NCBI GenBank assembly: GCA_023151115.1
Contig: JAKLJP010000088.1
Coordinates: forward strand, 1-15,774
DNA from: Anaerolineae bacterium
GTDB taxonomy: Bacteria; Chloroflexota; Anaerolineae; 4572-78; J111
DNA: 15,774 nt
Reading direction: 5' to 3'
The notes beneath the pieces were generated by a model. That model had not been told where the DNA came from, did no database searches, and saw only the letters and a program-made list of their open reading frames with translations. Both the position numbers and the translations under genes were made by a program. Positions 1 through 7,077 of the stretch are shown piece after piece (the stretch's first letter is position 1; every line of letters starts with the position of its first letter).

Positions 1-7
1 CCGCAGC

Positions 8-28
8 GGGGGAGGGTTGGGGAGGGGG
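8..28 (+). repeat. G-rich quadruplex-type repeat
   Basis: Four G tracts of 5, 3, 4 and 5 bases are separated by A, TT and A, which fits the intramolecular G-quadruplex pattern G3+N1-7 four times over. It sits at the left edge of the window, so it may be one half of a longer interspersed or inverted repeat that continues outside. No gene overlaps it. Whether it folds or is simply a dispersed repeat cannot be told from one copy. Confidence 0.5.
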
Positions 29-100
29 TCTGTCTACGCTATCCACCGAATTCGCCCCCAAATCTGAACACACCCGAAGTTTAGTCATAATCACCCAAAA

Positions 101-128
101 CTACGCACTACGCACCACGTATCACTAT
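101..128 (+). repeat. degenerate heptad tandem repeat (CTACGCA unit)
   Basis: Four consecutive 7-base units are visible: CTACGCA, CTACGCA, CCACGTA, TCACTAT. The first two are identical and the others drift by two to four bases. This is one of several heptad arrays in the gaps of this window, each with a different unit. The surrounding 1-203 is otherwise non-coding; I found no convincing promoter for the next gene in it. Confidence 0.55.
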
Positions 129-203
129 TGATATTTTGCTTGATTTTGCCAAAAGTAAAAGGGACGTGTATCATGGGGCACTGCGCCGGGGTGCGCTATT
201 TTT

Positions 204-971
204 ATGTTTGTTTCAAGTGGAGTGAGAGTCATTAACGGCCAAAAACCCCCTCTTTTTTTATCAATTGTCATCCCAGCCTATAATGAAGAGTCTCGGTTGC
301 CGCACACGCTGCCGCAAGTGGCAAAATTTGTCGAGAGTCAACCTTATAAAGCCGAGGTGCTGGTGGTTGATGATGGCAGCACCGACCGGACTGCTGAGAT
401 TGTGGAAGAGATTGCGGCCCAGTATCCTTGTGTGCGTTTGGTGCGGGCGGTTCACGGCGGCAAAGGGCACGCCGTCAAAACCGGCATGTTGCAGGCGCAG
501 GGTGAATATGCCTTTTTGTGCGACGCCGACCTGGCTATGCCCATTACTGAACTGCCCAAATTTCTGCCGCCCTGTCAAAACGGCTATCAAGTGGCGATTG
601 GTTCCCGTGAAGGCGAAGGGGCGGTGCGCTACAACGAGCCGGCCTATCGCCACTTGATGGGGCGAGTCTTCAATCTATTGGTTAAAGTCATGGCCGTACC
701 CGGTTTTGAAGATACCCAGTGCGGTTTTAAATGTTTTCACTACTCTGTCACTCAAGATCTCTTTTCCCGCCAAACCATTGACGGCTTCGGCTTTGATGTC
801 GAGGTGCTTTACATCGCGCAGAAACGGGGCTATAAAATTGTCGAAGTGCCCATCCACTGGTATTACCAGGCGGAGAGTAAAGTTCACCCCATCAAAGACA
901 CCATTCGCATGGTCAAAGACATGCTGACCGTCCGCCGGAATGACCGGCTGGACCTTTACCAAAAAAATTAA
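204..971 (+). CDS. family 2 glycosyltransferase, dolichyl-phosphate-glucose synthase type
   Basis: The predicted 255-residue cytoplasmic or membrane-associated enzyme is a GT-A fold glycosyltransferase that probably transfers a sugar from a nucleotide donor to a polyprenyl phosphate or related acceptor. Visible marks are the N-terminal strand and loop SIVIPAYNEE (residues 20-29), the nucleotide-binding DDGST (56-60), the metal-binding DAD in CDADLAMP (106-113) and the DTQCGFKCF block (170-178) typical of the Alg5/DPG-synthase subgroup. No C-terminal membrane segments are present, unlike dolichol-phosphate-mannose synthase fusions. The ATG at 204 is the first start after an in-frame stop at 156-158. 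Its ribosome site is poor (GGGG 12 bases upstream), so GTG at 222 remains possible. The real donor and acceptor are unknown, and the neighbours do not indicate them. Confidence 0.85.
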   Translation: MFVSSGVRVINGQKPPLFLSIVIPAYNEESRLPHTLPQVAKFVESQPYKAEVLVVDDGSTDRTAEIVEEIAAQYPCVRLVRAVHGGKGHAVKTGMLQAQGEYAFLCDADLAMPITELPKFLPPCQNGYQVAIGSREGEGAVRYNEPAYRHLMGRVFNLLVKVMAVPGFEDTQCGFKCFHYSVTQDLFSRQTIDGFGFDVEVLYIAQKRGYKIVEVPIHWYYQAESKVHPIKDTIRMVKDMLTVRRNDRLDLYQKN

Positions 972-989
972 AACCGTCCTCTCTCATAA

Positions 990-1018
990 TTGCCTTTCCC
1001 CGTTCTCTCTGATATAAC
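990..1018 (+). promoter_or_regulatory. candidate promoter of the lipoprotein gene
   Basis: TTGCCT (990-995), a 17-base spacer and TATAAC (1013-1018) preceded by an extended -10 TG at 1010-1011 lie in the short gap after the glycosyltransferase stop. The lipoprotein start at 1055 is 37 bases downstream of the -10 box. Spacing and boxes fit a sigma-70-type promoter, but this is pattern matching only. Confidence 0.4.
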
Positions 1019-1054
1019 GAAGAATACTCATTAATGGCAGTGAGGAGCTTACGC

Positions 1055-2476
1055 ATGAATAGTAGACCCTTGTTTTGGCTGGTTGGGCTGAGCTTGCTGC
1101 TAAGTCTGTCCGCCTGCGCCGGTTCCCCTACCCCGGTGGTAAACCAGCCGACCCGGCCTATTGCGATTATTGCCGCGCCCCGGAATGATACCCCTGTGGC
1201 CGTAGGTCAGGAAGTCATCATCACCTTTACCGCAGCCGATGTCAAAGGCGTTTCTCAGGTTGAACTGTCGGTGGATGGCCAACCTATCCACGTCGAAAAG
1301 GTCAATCCTCCGGTCAACTCTTTTGCCGGGAATAAAGCCTGGACCCCGGCTCAACCGGGCAGCCATGTTATCGAGTTGCGGGCTTTTAATATTGATAACG
1401 AGCCAAGCGACCCGGCCCAGGTGTTTGTAACCGTCACCGGCGCGGGCGGCGAAACAGCCCTTCCGGCGAGCGAAACGCCCGGCCCGGCTGTCACCCCGGA
1501 TGCAACCACCATTACCCTCATCCCGCCCAGCCCAACCCTGGCCGACGCAGCCACCAGCCAGCCGCCAGCGGCCAACCAGCCAAGCGTGACCACTCGCACC
1601 GGCCTGAATGTCCGCGGCGGGCCGGGCACGGATTACCCGGTCATCGGCCGGCTGACCGAAAATCAAACGCTGCTGGTTAGCGGCCGCAATGCCGAAACAA
1701 CCTGGTGGCAGGTGATTTACCCGCCGGGCAGCAACGAACGCGGCTGGGTTTCGGGCGACGCCCAATTTACCGTAGCCAGCAACGTCGAAGGGGCGCCGAT
1801 TGTGCCTGCGCCGCCCAAACCGACCCCCGTCCCGCCCACGGCGACGCCAACTCTGGCGTTGCCGGTTATCCAGTATTTCAAAGCCGACCGGGAGACGCTC
1901 AACCCCGGCGAAAAAGTCACCCTGAGCTGGGACCTCTCTGGAGCGAGGGAAGCCTTTTTACGGTATGATGACGTGACCGAGGGGGTGACTGCCCCCGGCA
2001 GCAAAACCCTCTCGCCGAGCAAGACGACCGTGTATACCTTGCTGGCGCGCGGCCCGGCCGGCGATACCACCGCCGAAGTGACGGTCAAAATGAACGCGGC
2101 TACCGCTACGCCGGTCCCTATCATCAGCGACGGCAAAAGCAAAATTTTGGACGGCCAGACCATTGATTTTGACCGTGGGGTCATCCAGGGCGCTGACGGC
2201 GCCGGGGCCGACTTTCACTGGGATGGGGGACAGAAAAAATTTCTGCCGCGAAATGGAGCCAGCGGCGCTTTTGTGGGCGATGTTTTTGAGGACATCAGCC
2301 TGAACGACTGCCGCTCCGTCACCTACGGCCAGCCTTTCCCCGATGTCACCACCGCCAGCCGGGTGACGGGCTGTTATCGCACCAGCGATGGCCGTTACGG
2401 CAAATTTTTTGTCTCCGAGTGGAGCCTCAGCGACGCCAGTTTGACCATGGAGTGGTTGACCTGGGATTTTAGGTAA
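1055..2476 (+). CDS. secreted lipoprotein with Ig-like and SH3b domains
   Basis: This is a 473-residue predicted lipoprotein anchored outside the membrane, function unknown. I start it at ATG 1055, not the in-frame ATG 1034, because GAGGAG (1042-1047) sits 7 bases before 1055 and falls inside the longer version. The signal peptide is short and hydrophobic and ends in the lipobox LSAC with Cys21. Domain order: an Ig/cadherin-like beta domain (about 34-129); a Pro/Thr/Ala-rich linker; a bacterial SH3 domain (about 179-240, with [17 protein letters not shown]); a second linker with [11 protein letters not shown]; a second Ig-like domain (about 270-347); and a C-terminal domain of about 110 residues with two cysteines (Cys419 and Cys440) that I do not recognise. 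SH3b domains usually bind peptidoglycan or similar surfaces, so a cell-envelope role is inferred. The gene ends 17 bases before the methyltransferase gene. Confidence 0.8.
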   Translation: MNSRPLFWLVGLSLLLSLSACAGSPTPVVNQPTRPIAIIAAPRNDTPVAVGQEVIITFTAADVKGVSQVELSVDGQPIHVEKVNPPVNSFAGNKAWTPAQPGSHVIELRAFNIDNEPSDPAQVFVTVTGAGGETALPASETPGPAVTPDATTITLIPPSPTLADAATSQPPAANQPSVTTRTGLNVRGGPGTDYPVIGRLTENQTLLVSGRNAETTWWQVIYPPGSNERGWVSGDAQFTVASNVEGAPIVPAPPKPTPVPPTATPTLALPVIQYFKADRETLNPGEKVTLSWDLSGAREAFLRYDDVTEGVTAPGSKTLSPSKTTVYTLLARGPAGDTTAEVTVKMNAATATPVPIISDGKSKILDGQTIDFDRGVIQGADGAGADFHWDGGQKKFLPRNGASGAFVGDVFEDISLNDCRSVTYGQPFPDVTTASRVTGCYRTSDGRYGKFFVSEWSLSDASLTMEWLTWDFR

Positions 2477-2493
2477 ATGAGTGGGAATGTTCA

Positions 2494-3720
2494 ATGGCTC
2501 GTAACCGAGAACTGGTTTCAGAAAAGCGAAACTATCTGGTATTGACGGTGGCCCAGGCTAAAGAAATTGTGGATAACTGGCTGGCCGAGATAGATTTGGC
2601 AAATGTTATTAAATTGGGTTTGCCGGAAGTTGATGACCGTTACCACCTTTGGCGCGTTCCCTTGTGCGCTGAAAATGGCAGCAAGTTGGGCGAGGTAGTG
2701 ATAGACGCTTACACCACGGAAATTCTGCCGGCCAAAACCACCAAGCCTGAGATACTTACGGCCCGACTGCTCAAACAAGATGAAACCAAAATCGCTGAGG
2801 CCAGAAAAGAGAAACCCCAGTATAAACTTTCTACTTTGCGGAACACCATCGGCCTGGGCGATAGTGTGGAACTTCTCCAGGAGATGCCAGCCGAAAGTGT
2901 AGATTTAATCTTTACCTCGCCGCCTTATTTCAATGCTCGTCCTGAATACTCCGAGTTTGAGGAATACGAACAGTATCTTTTTAAGATGCGGCAAGTCATT
3001 AAGCGGAGCCATCGAGTGCTTAATGAGGGCAGATTCTTTGTGATAAATGTTGCTCCGGTGCTGCTGCGCCGGGCCTCGCGGAGTGAATCATCTCGGCGCA
3101 TCGCCGTGCCTTTTGATCTGCACCGGATTTTTATTGAAGAAGGCTATGATTTTATTGACGACATCATCTGGCTCAAACCCGAAGGCGCAGGCTGGGCCAC
3201 GGGGCGCGGGCGACGCTTTGCTGCTGACCGGAATCCGCTGCAATATAAAGCCGTGCCTGTTACCGAGTACATTTTGGTTTATCGCAAGCAGACCGATTTA
3301 TTGATTGATTGGCACATTCGCCACCACCCCGACCGAGAACTGGTTGCCGCGTCCAGGGTGGCTGATGGATATGAAAAGACCAATGTCTGGAAAATCAATC
3401 CCGCCACCGGCTCGAAACACCCAGCAGCCTTTCCCAAAGAGTTGGCCGAAAAGGTGATTACTTACTATTCTTTCAAAGGGGATGTGGTCCTGGACCCCTT
3501 TGCCGGCTCGGGTACCGTCGGCGCAGCCGCTTCTGAACTTGGGCGTCGCTTTGTCTTATTCGATAGCAACCCGATCTACATTGAATTAATACGGGAAGCC
3601 GTTATTACATGGGAAAATGTTAACTTTAATGCTATGATGTGGATAAATTGCGAACCCGTTCCACCCCCCCTCAGGCAAACTCAGATGAAGTTTGAGTTTA
3701 ATAATGACAGCGATAAATGA
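2494..3720 (+). CDS. site-specific DNA methyltransferase (beta class, likely N4-cytosine) of a type II R-M system
   Basis: The 408-residue protein has the catalytic motif TSPPY (141-145) ahead of the AdoMet-binding motif DPFAGSGT (334-341). This circularly permuted order marks beta-class amino-methyltransferases, and SPPY rather than DPPY favours N4-cytosine methylation. It should methylate the host's own recognition sites. Residues about 15-95 form an extra N-terminal domain with the block [16 protein letters not shown] and [13 protein letters not shown], which resembles a PepSY-type fold; its role is unknown. ATG 2494 is preceded only by a weak GTGGGA site. The stop overlaps the start of the downstream restriction gene by 17 bases, implying coupled expression. 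No controller protein gene is visible. GC is low locally (24 of 60 at 2941-3000), which suggests acquisition as a block. Confidence 0.85.
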   Translation: MARNRELVSEKRNYLVLTVAQAKEIVDNWLAEIDLANVIKLGLPEVDDRYHLWRVPLCAENGSKLGEVVIDAYTTEILPAKTTKPEILTARLLKQDETKIAEARKEKPQYKLSTLRNTIGLGDSVELLQEMPAESVDLIFTSPPYFNARPEYSEFEEYEQYLFKMRQVIKRSHRVLNEGRFFVINVAPVLLRRASRSESSRRIAVPFDLHRIFIEEGYDFIDDIIWLKPEGAGWATGRGRRFAADRNPLQYKAVPVTEYILVYRKQTDLLIDWHIRHHPDRELVAASRVADGYEKTNVWKINPATGSKHPAAFPKELAEKVITYYSFKGDVVLDPFAGSGTVGAAASELGRRFVLFDSNPIYIELIREAVITWENVNFNAMMWINCEPVPPPLRQTQMKFEFNNDSDK

Positions 3721-4855
3721 TTTGTTTCCCGAAAAAGGCAAACTCATCCTTACTGGTGGTGGTAGAGACTTCGTTGAAAAACTGGGCGTTGAAACTGCAC
3801 GCCAGGTAATACTTGGGGTTTTACGCGGTGAAAATATCCGCACCCAAACTGAACCTTTAACGCGGCGGCGAGTGGCTCTAGCAACAGGAGCAATGGTGGC
3901 TCTATTTGTTCGGGGTTGGCAAGATGTAGAGGATTTCACCGATAATCTTTCTCAAATGGCGTTAGATCAGTTAAACACAACCGGCCAATCAAAAAAAGCG
4001 GTAAATTGGCCCGCTCAATGGCTTATCGGATTGACTGGAAAAGGATTTCAGAATGTATTGCGTAGCAATCCCAAAGCGCGAGAGCAATACATTCAAGATT
4101 TTGAAGCAGCGATAGAAGAAGCATCTCGCAAATGTGAAGCTGATTTTGGCTCAGTAAATATGACTTTGGGTTTTGTCGAACACAATGGGAAAGTCAGAAA
4201 TTTGGATTGGCGAGATATAACAAGGCTAACCACAGCTATTGGAAGCGCAACTTTAACAATTCGGGGTTCAGAGAAGGCCACTTACGGCAAACTCTTTGAA
4301 AGATTGGTTCTCGGTTCAGTGTTAACTATCCTCGGTTTTGAGCATGTAGCTACTGCTTCAAGCCCAAAGATTGAAAAGGTTTTTTGGTTATCTGATCGTT
4401 CTGATATTCGGGAGTGCGACGCGACGGTAAGATTGCGGGCAGGTAAATTGGCGCGATTTGATATTGGCTTTATTGGCAAAGGCAATCCCGAAATCATGAA
4501 GGATAAGCTGACTCGTTATGCCAGTGAAGTTGAGCTATATGGACTGAGAAATACATCGCAAACCTTTATTATCGTTGATAGAATGCCAGAAACTGGAAAG
4601 ACGGGGGAGTCTGCGGAAAAAGCTGGCAGTGAAATTGTGCAAATGAGTATGCAATTTTGGCCTCGAGAACTTGCGAGACGGATAAAAACCCGACTTGGCT
4701 ATGAGGCCGAAATCTTAAATATTTCTGAAGATGAACTGGGAGATTATTTGGCGAAGAAAATCGCTTCTATCCCCATCTTGAACTTTCTCAACAAAAGTAA
4801 AATCAGTCTGGAGGAGACACTTGAGACGCCGGCCGAGCCATTTGAGGACAATTAG
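3704..4855 (+). CDS. type II restriction endonuclease, candidate CfrBI-like
   Basis: The 383-residue partner of the upstream methyltransferase probably cleaves the same DNA site when unmethylated. I choose ATG 3704 over the in-frame TTG 3692; the overlap with the methyltransferase gene is then 17 bases. Features include an N-terminal block with [16 protein letters not shown] (41-56), the block [16 protein letters not shown] (105-120), and a likely nuclease core: [12 protein letters not shown] (194-205), [11 protein letters not shown] (234-244) and [14 protein letters not shown] (251-264). Glu199, Glu237, Asp239 and Asp253 are candidate acidic catalytic residues of a PD-(D/E)XK-type site. From memory these blocks match the CfrBI family (recognising CCWWGG), but I cannot align them here. 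Hand-counted GC is 27, 22 and 26 of 60 at 4021-4080, 4141-4200 and 4561-4620, well below metG and men genes, which suggests horizontal transfer. Confidence 0.65.
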   Translation: MTAINDLFPEKGKLILTGGGRDFVEKLGVETARQVILGVLRGENIRTQTEPLTRRRVALATGAMVALFVRGWQDVEDFTDNLSQMALDQLNTTGQSKKAVNWPAQWLIGLTGKGFQNVLRSNPKAREQYIQDFEAAIEEASRKCEADFGSVNMTLGFVEHNGKVRNLDWRDITRLTTAIGSATLTIRGSEKATYGKLFERLVLGSVLTILGFEHVATASSPKIEKVFWLSDRSDIRECDATVRLRAGKLARFDIGFIGKGNPEIMKDKLTRYASEVELYGLRNTSQTFIIVDRMPETGKTGESAEKAGSEIVQMSMQFWPRELARRIKTRLGYEAEILNISEDELGDYLAKKIASIPILNFLNKSKISLEETLETPAEPFEDN

Positions 4856-4894
4856 GGACAGCCAAATACCCACTATATCTCCCCCACCGTTTTA

Positions 4895-4903
4895 TGGTAT
4901 AAT
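4895..4903 (+). promoter_or_regulatory. extended -10 promoter of metG
   Basis: A perfect TATAAT (4898-4903) preceded by an extended -10 TG at 4895-4896 lies 41 bases before the metG start, in the only gap between the restriction gene and metG. No good -35 box is seen at the usual distance, as often in extended -10 promoters. It implies that metG does not depend on transcription of the R-M genes. Confidence 0.55.
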
Positions 4904-4944
4904 CCTCACCTGATCAAAATCTTTCCTGGGAGAAGAGGAAGCGT

Positions 4945-6720
4945 ATGACCGAAAACATTCTTGTCTGCACCGCCTGGCCCTATGCCAACGGCGATTTGCA
5001 TATCGGCCACCTGGCTGGGGCCTACCTGCCGCCCGATATTTTTGCCCGTTACCATCGCCTCAAAGGCAACAATGTGCTCATGGTCTCCGGCTCTGACTCG
5101 CACGGGACGCCCATCACCATCCGGGCCGATGCCGAGGGTGTCAGCGCCCGCGAGGTATTTGAGCGCTTTCACCTGCGTTTTTTGGAAACCTTTCAACAAA
5201 TCGGTTGTACGTATGATTTGTTTACCCACACCGATACCGAAAATCACTTCCGGGTGTCGCAGGATATTTTTACGGCCTGCCTGGATAACGGCTATCTTTA
5301 CCAGCAAACCGAGCAGCAGTTCTACTCGGAAACCGAAGGGCGTTTTTTGCCCGACCGTTACATCGAGGGGACCTGCCCCAACTGCGGCTATGACGGCGCA
5401 CGCGGCGATCAGTGCGACAACTGCAAAAAGCTGCTCGAACCGACCGATTTGATCAATCCGCGCAGCAAAATTGATGGCTCTATCCCGGTGCTGCGCGAGA
5501 CCGAGCATTTTTATCTCGACCTGCCCCGCCTGAGCGAGTTTTTGCTGGATTATTTAAACGACAATAAAACCCACTGGCGGCCCAGCGTTATCAATTTTAG
5601 TCTGCAATATGTCAAGGACGGACTGAAAGGCCGGCCTATTACCCGCGACCTCGACTGGGGCATTCCCATCCCGTTGCCCGGCTATGACGGCAAGCGAATT
5701 TATGTCTGGTTTGAAGCGGTGATTGGCTACTTCAGCGCCAGCATCGAATGGGCCAAAAATGCCGGTCAGCCGGAAGCCTGGAAAACGTGGTGGTATCAGC
5801 CGGAGTCCAAAACTTACTACTTTATCGGCAAGGATAATATTCCCTTTCATACCATCATCTGGCCCGCTGAACTCATTGCCACGGGACGACATCTGTACGA
5901 AGCAGATAAAAGTAAATTCCTCAATCTACCTTATGACGTCCCGGCCAACGAGTACCTGAGCATGGAAGGCAAAAAACTCAGCACCAGCCGCAACTGGGCC
6001 ATCTGGGCCCCCGATTTGCTGGAACGGTTTGACCCCGACCCCATCCGATTCTACCTGACCGCCATCGCCCCGGAAACCCGCGATACCGATTTTACCTTTG
6101 AGGATTTTGTCCGGCGCAACAACGACGAATTGGTGGCAGCCTGGGGTAATCTGGTCAATCGGGTGCTGGGATTTGCCTACAAACGCTACGAGGGCAAGGT
6201 CCCCACACCTCAAGCCCTGGACGAAGCCGACCGCCAAATCCTGGCCGAAGTCGAAGCCGGTTTTCAGACGGTAGGCGACCTGCTGGCGGGGGTCAAATTG
6301 AAGGCGGCCCTGGAAGAAACCTTGCGGCTCACGCGGGCGACCAATGTTTATCTCGATGGCAAAGCGCCCTGGAAAACCATCAAAGATAATCCTGTCGCTG
6401 CCGGAACTTCGATTTACGTGGCCTTGCGAGTGATTGACAACCTTAAAATTTTGTTTGCACCCTTCTTGCCCCACACCTGCCAGCGCCTGCACGAATACCT
6501 GGGCTACGACGGCCAGCTTTTTGGCCGCCAGTTCACCCAATCCTTTACCGAATCGCAGCGGGAGCACGTCGCCCTGTGCTACGACGCCAGCGAAGCCATG
6601 GGCCGCTGGGAACCCAGCCAACTGGCTCCCGGCCAACCCCTGCGCGAACCCGCCGCGCTGTTCAAAAAGCTGGAGCCGGAAGTGGCCGAGCAGGAGATTG
6701 CCCGGTTATTGGGGGCCTAA
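4945..6720 (+). CDS. metG: methionyl-tRNA synthetase
   Basis: This class I aminoacyl-tRNA synthetase charges tRNA-Met with methionine in the cytoplasm, using ATP. The 591-residue protein begins ILVCTAWPYANGDLHIGH, with the ATP-binding HIGH at 19-22. A zinc knuckle in the connective peptide has Cys144, Cys147, Cys157 and Cys160. The second signature is KLSTS (344-348) in place of KMSKS, within MEGKKLSTSRNW. The anticodon-binding alpha-helical domain follows (about 400-540), ending with a C-terminal helix EVAEQEIARLLG. There is no appended C-terminal tRNA-binding (OB-fold) domain, which fits the length. AGAGGA (4934-4939) precedes ATG 4945 by 5 bases. A fragment resembling its last 15 codons recurs at 13625. 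Confidence 0.97.
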   Translation: MTENILVCTAWPYANGDLHIGHLAGAYLPPDIFARYHRLKGNNVLMVSGSDSHGTPITIRADAEGVSAREVFERFHLRFLETFQQIGCTYDLFTHTDTENHFRVSQDIFTACLDNGYLYQQTEQQFYSETEGRFLPDRYIEGTCPNCGYDGARGDQCDNCKKLLEPTDLINPRSKIDGSIPVLRETEHFYLDLPRLSEFLLDYLNDNKTHWRPSVINFSLQYVKDGLKGRPITRDLDWGIPIPLPGYDGKRIYVWFEAVIGYFSASIEWAKNAGQPEAWKTWWYQPESKTYYFIGKDNIPFHTIIWPAELIATGRHLYEADKSKFLNLPYDVPANEYLSMEGKKLSTSRNWAIWAPDLLERFDPDPIRFYLTAIAPETRDTDFTFEDFVRRNNDELVAAWGNLVNRVLGFAYKRYEGKVPTPQALDEADRQILAEVEAGFQTVGDLLAGVKLKAALEETLRLTRATNVYLDGKAPWKTIKDNPVAAGTSIYVALRVIDNLKILFAPFLPHTCQRLHEYLGYDGQLFGRQFTQSFTESQREHVALCYDASEAMGRWEPSQLAPGQPLREPAALFKKLEPEVAEQEIARLLGA

Positions 6721-6760
6721 ACAAATTCATTGCCCCTTGAGTCTTCTCTAAAAATAGACA

Positions 6761-6851
6761 CAGTAGATCCAATTTTCGAGGAGTGAGGCACGCCCATGTG
6801 CCGAACAGAGCCGCACGTGGGCGTGCTGGCTCCTCAAATTTGGATCCACTG
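6761..6851. repeat. 91-bp imperfect fold-back element
   Basis: The left arm (6761-6801, starting CAGTAGATCCAATTTT) is the near reverse complement of the right arm (about 6814-6851, whose reverse complement starts CAGTGGATCCAAATTT). Conserved blocks in both arms are GATCCAA, GAGGAG and GCACGCCCA, with about 12 bases between the arms. It may be a folded RNA 3' end of metG or a small fold-back mobile element. There is no T-run directly after it. Confidence 0.6.
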
Positions 6852-6859
6852 AGGCTGCT

Positions 6860-6907
6860 GGAGTGCAAAGCTTGCTTTGCCAAGTCGCAAGGCAAGCCTT
6901 GCACTCC
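6860..6907. repeat. 21-bp hairpin with 6-base loop
   Basis: The arms at 6860-6880 (starting GGAGTGCAAAGCTTGC) and 6887-6907 pair over 21 positions with one A-C mismatch and one G-U pair; the loop is CAAGTC. The sequence after it is ATTTTCATTTT, only weakly U-rich, so this could be a poor terminator of metG or a REP-like interspersed palindrome. It is separate from the 91-bp fold-back upstream and from the terminator downstream. Confidence 0.65.
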
Positions 6908-6973
6908 ATTTTCATTTTCACGTTTCGCGTCGGTGGTGTGCCGTCAAGCTCGTGACGACGCCTTTGAGAAGTG

Positions 6974-7005
6974 GGCGTGCGAATGGTCATTCGCACGCCT
7001 TTTTT
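6974..7005 (+). terminator. intrinsic terminator upstream of the TetR gene
   Basis: GGCGTGCGAATG (6974-6985) and CATTCGCACGCC (6988-6999) are perfectly complementary over 12 bases and are followed immediately by six T residues (7000-7005). This is a standard Rho-independent terminator and should insulate the TetR promoter, which starts 7 bases later, from metG transcription. The 10-mer GTGGGCGTGC at its left foot also occurs in the fold-back upstream (6817-6826). Confidence 0.85.
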
Positions 7006-7011
7006 ATCTCC

Positions 7012-7039
7012 TTGACAGCCCCTCTTTTTGTGGTATAAT
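7012..7039 (+). promoter_or_regulatory. near-consensus promoter of the TetR gene
   Basis: A perfect TTGACA (7012-7017), a 16-base spacer and a perfect TATAAT (7034-7039) with extended TG at 7031-7032 form the strongest promoter in the window. The expected transcription start is near 7046, inside the adjoining palindrome, so the promoter is placed to be fully repressed when the palindrome is occupied. Confidence 0.85.
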
Positions 7040-7040
7040 T

Positions 7041-7070
7041 CACAACAAACCGACTGGTCGGTTTATTGTG
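7041..7070. promoter_or_regulatory. 30-bp palindromic operator, probable TetR autorepression site
   Basis: The palindrome pairs 13 of 15 positions around a centre at 7055/7056. Its core is AAACCGAC-TG-GTCGGTTT, flanked by CACAA and TTGTG. It begins two bases after the -10 box and covers the expected transcription start and leader. A palindrome of this kind directly before a TetR-family gene is the classic arrangement for autorepression. The match of sequence to this particular protein is inferred. Confidence 0.8.
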
Positions 7071-7077
7071 AATAACT

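Noticed and set aside
128..172. Promoter for the glycosyltransferase gene (TTGATA or TTGATT as -35)
   Set aside because: No acceptable -10 box lies 16-18 bases downstream of either candidate.
181..203. Short GCGC hairpin followed by five T residues before the glycosyltransferase
   Set aside because: Only four base pairs are possible, too weak to call a terminator.
1100..1765. Long - strand open frame of 221 codons under the lipoprotein gene
   Set aside because: It is the antisense of a GC-rich gene with clear signal peptide and domains; the translation is Arg/Gly/Ala-rich, has no motif and no ribosome site. The same applies to other long - strand frames such as 5926-6636 and 9571-10089.
3692..3703. 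TTG start for the restriction endonuclease
   Set aside because: ATG 3704 gives the expected N-terminus ([13 protein letters not shown]) and a shorter overlap with the methyltransferase gene.
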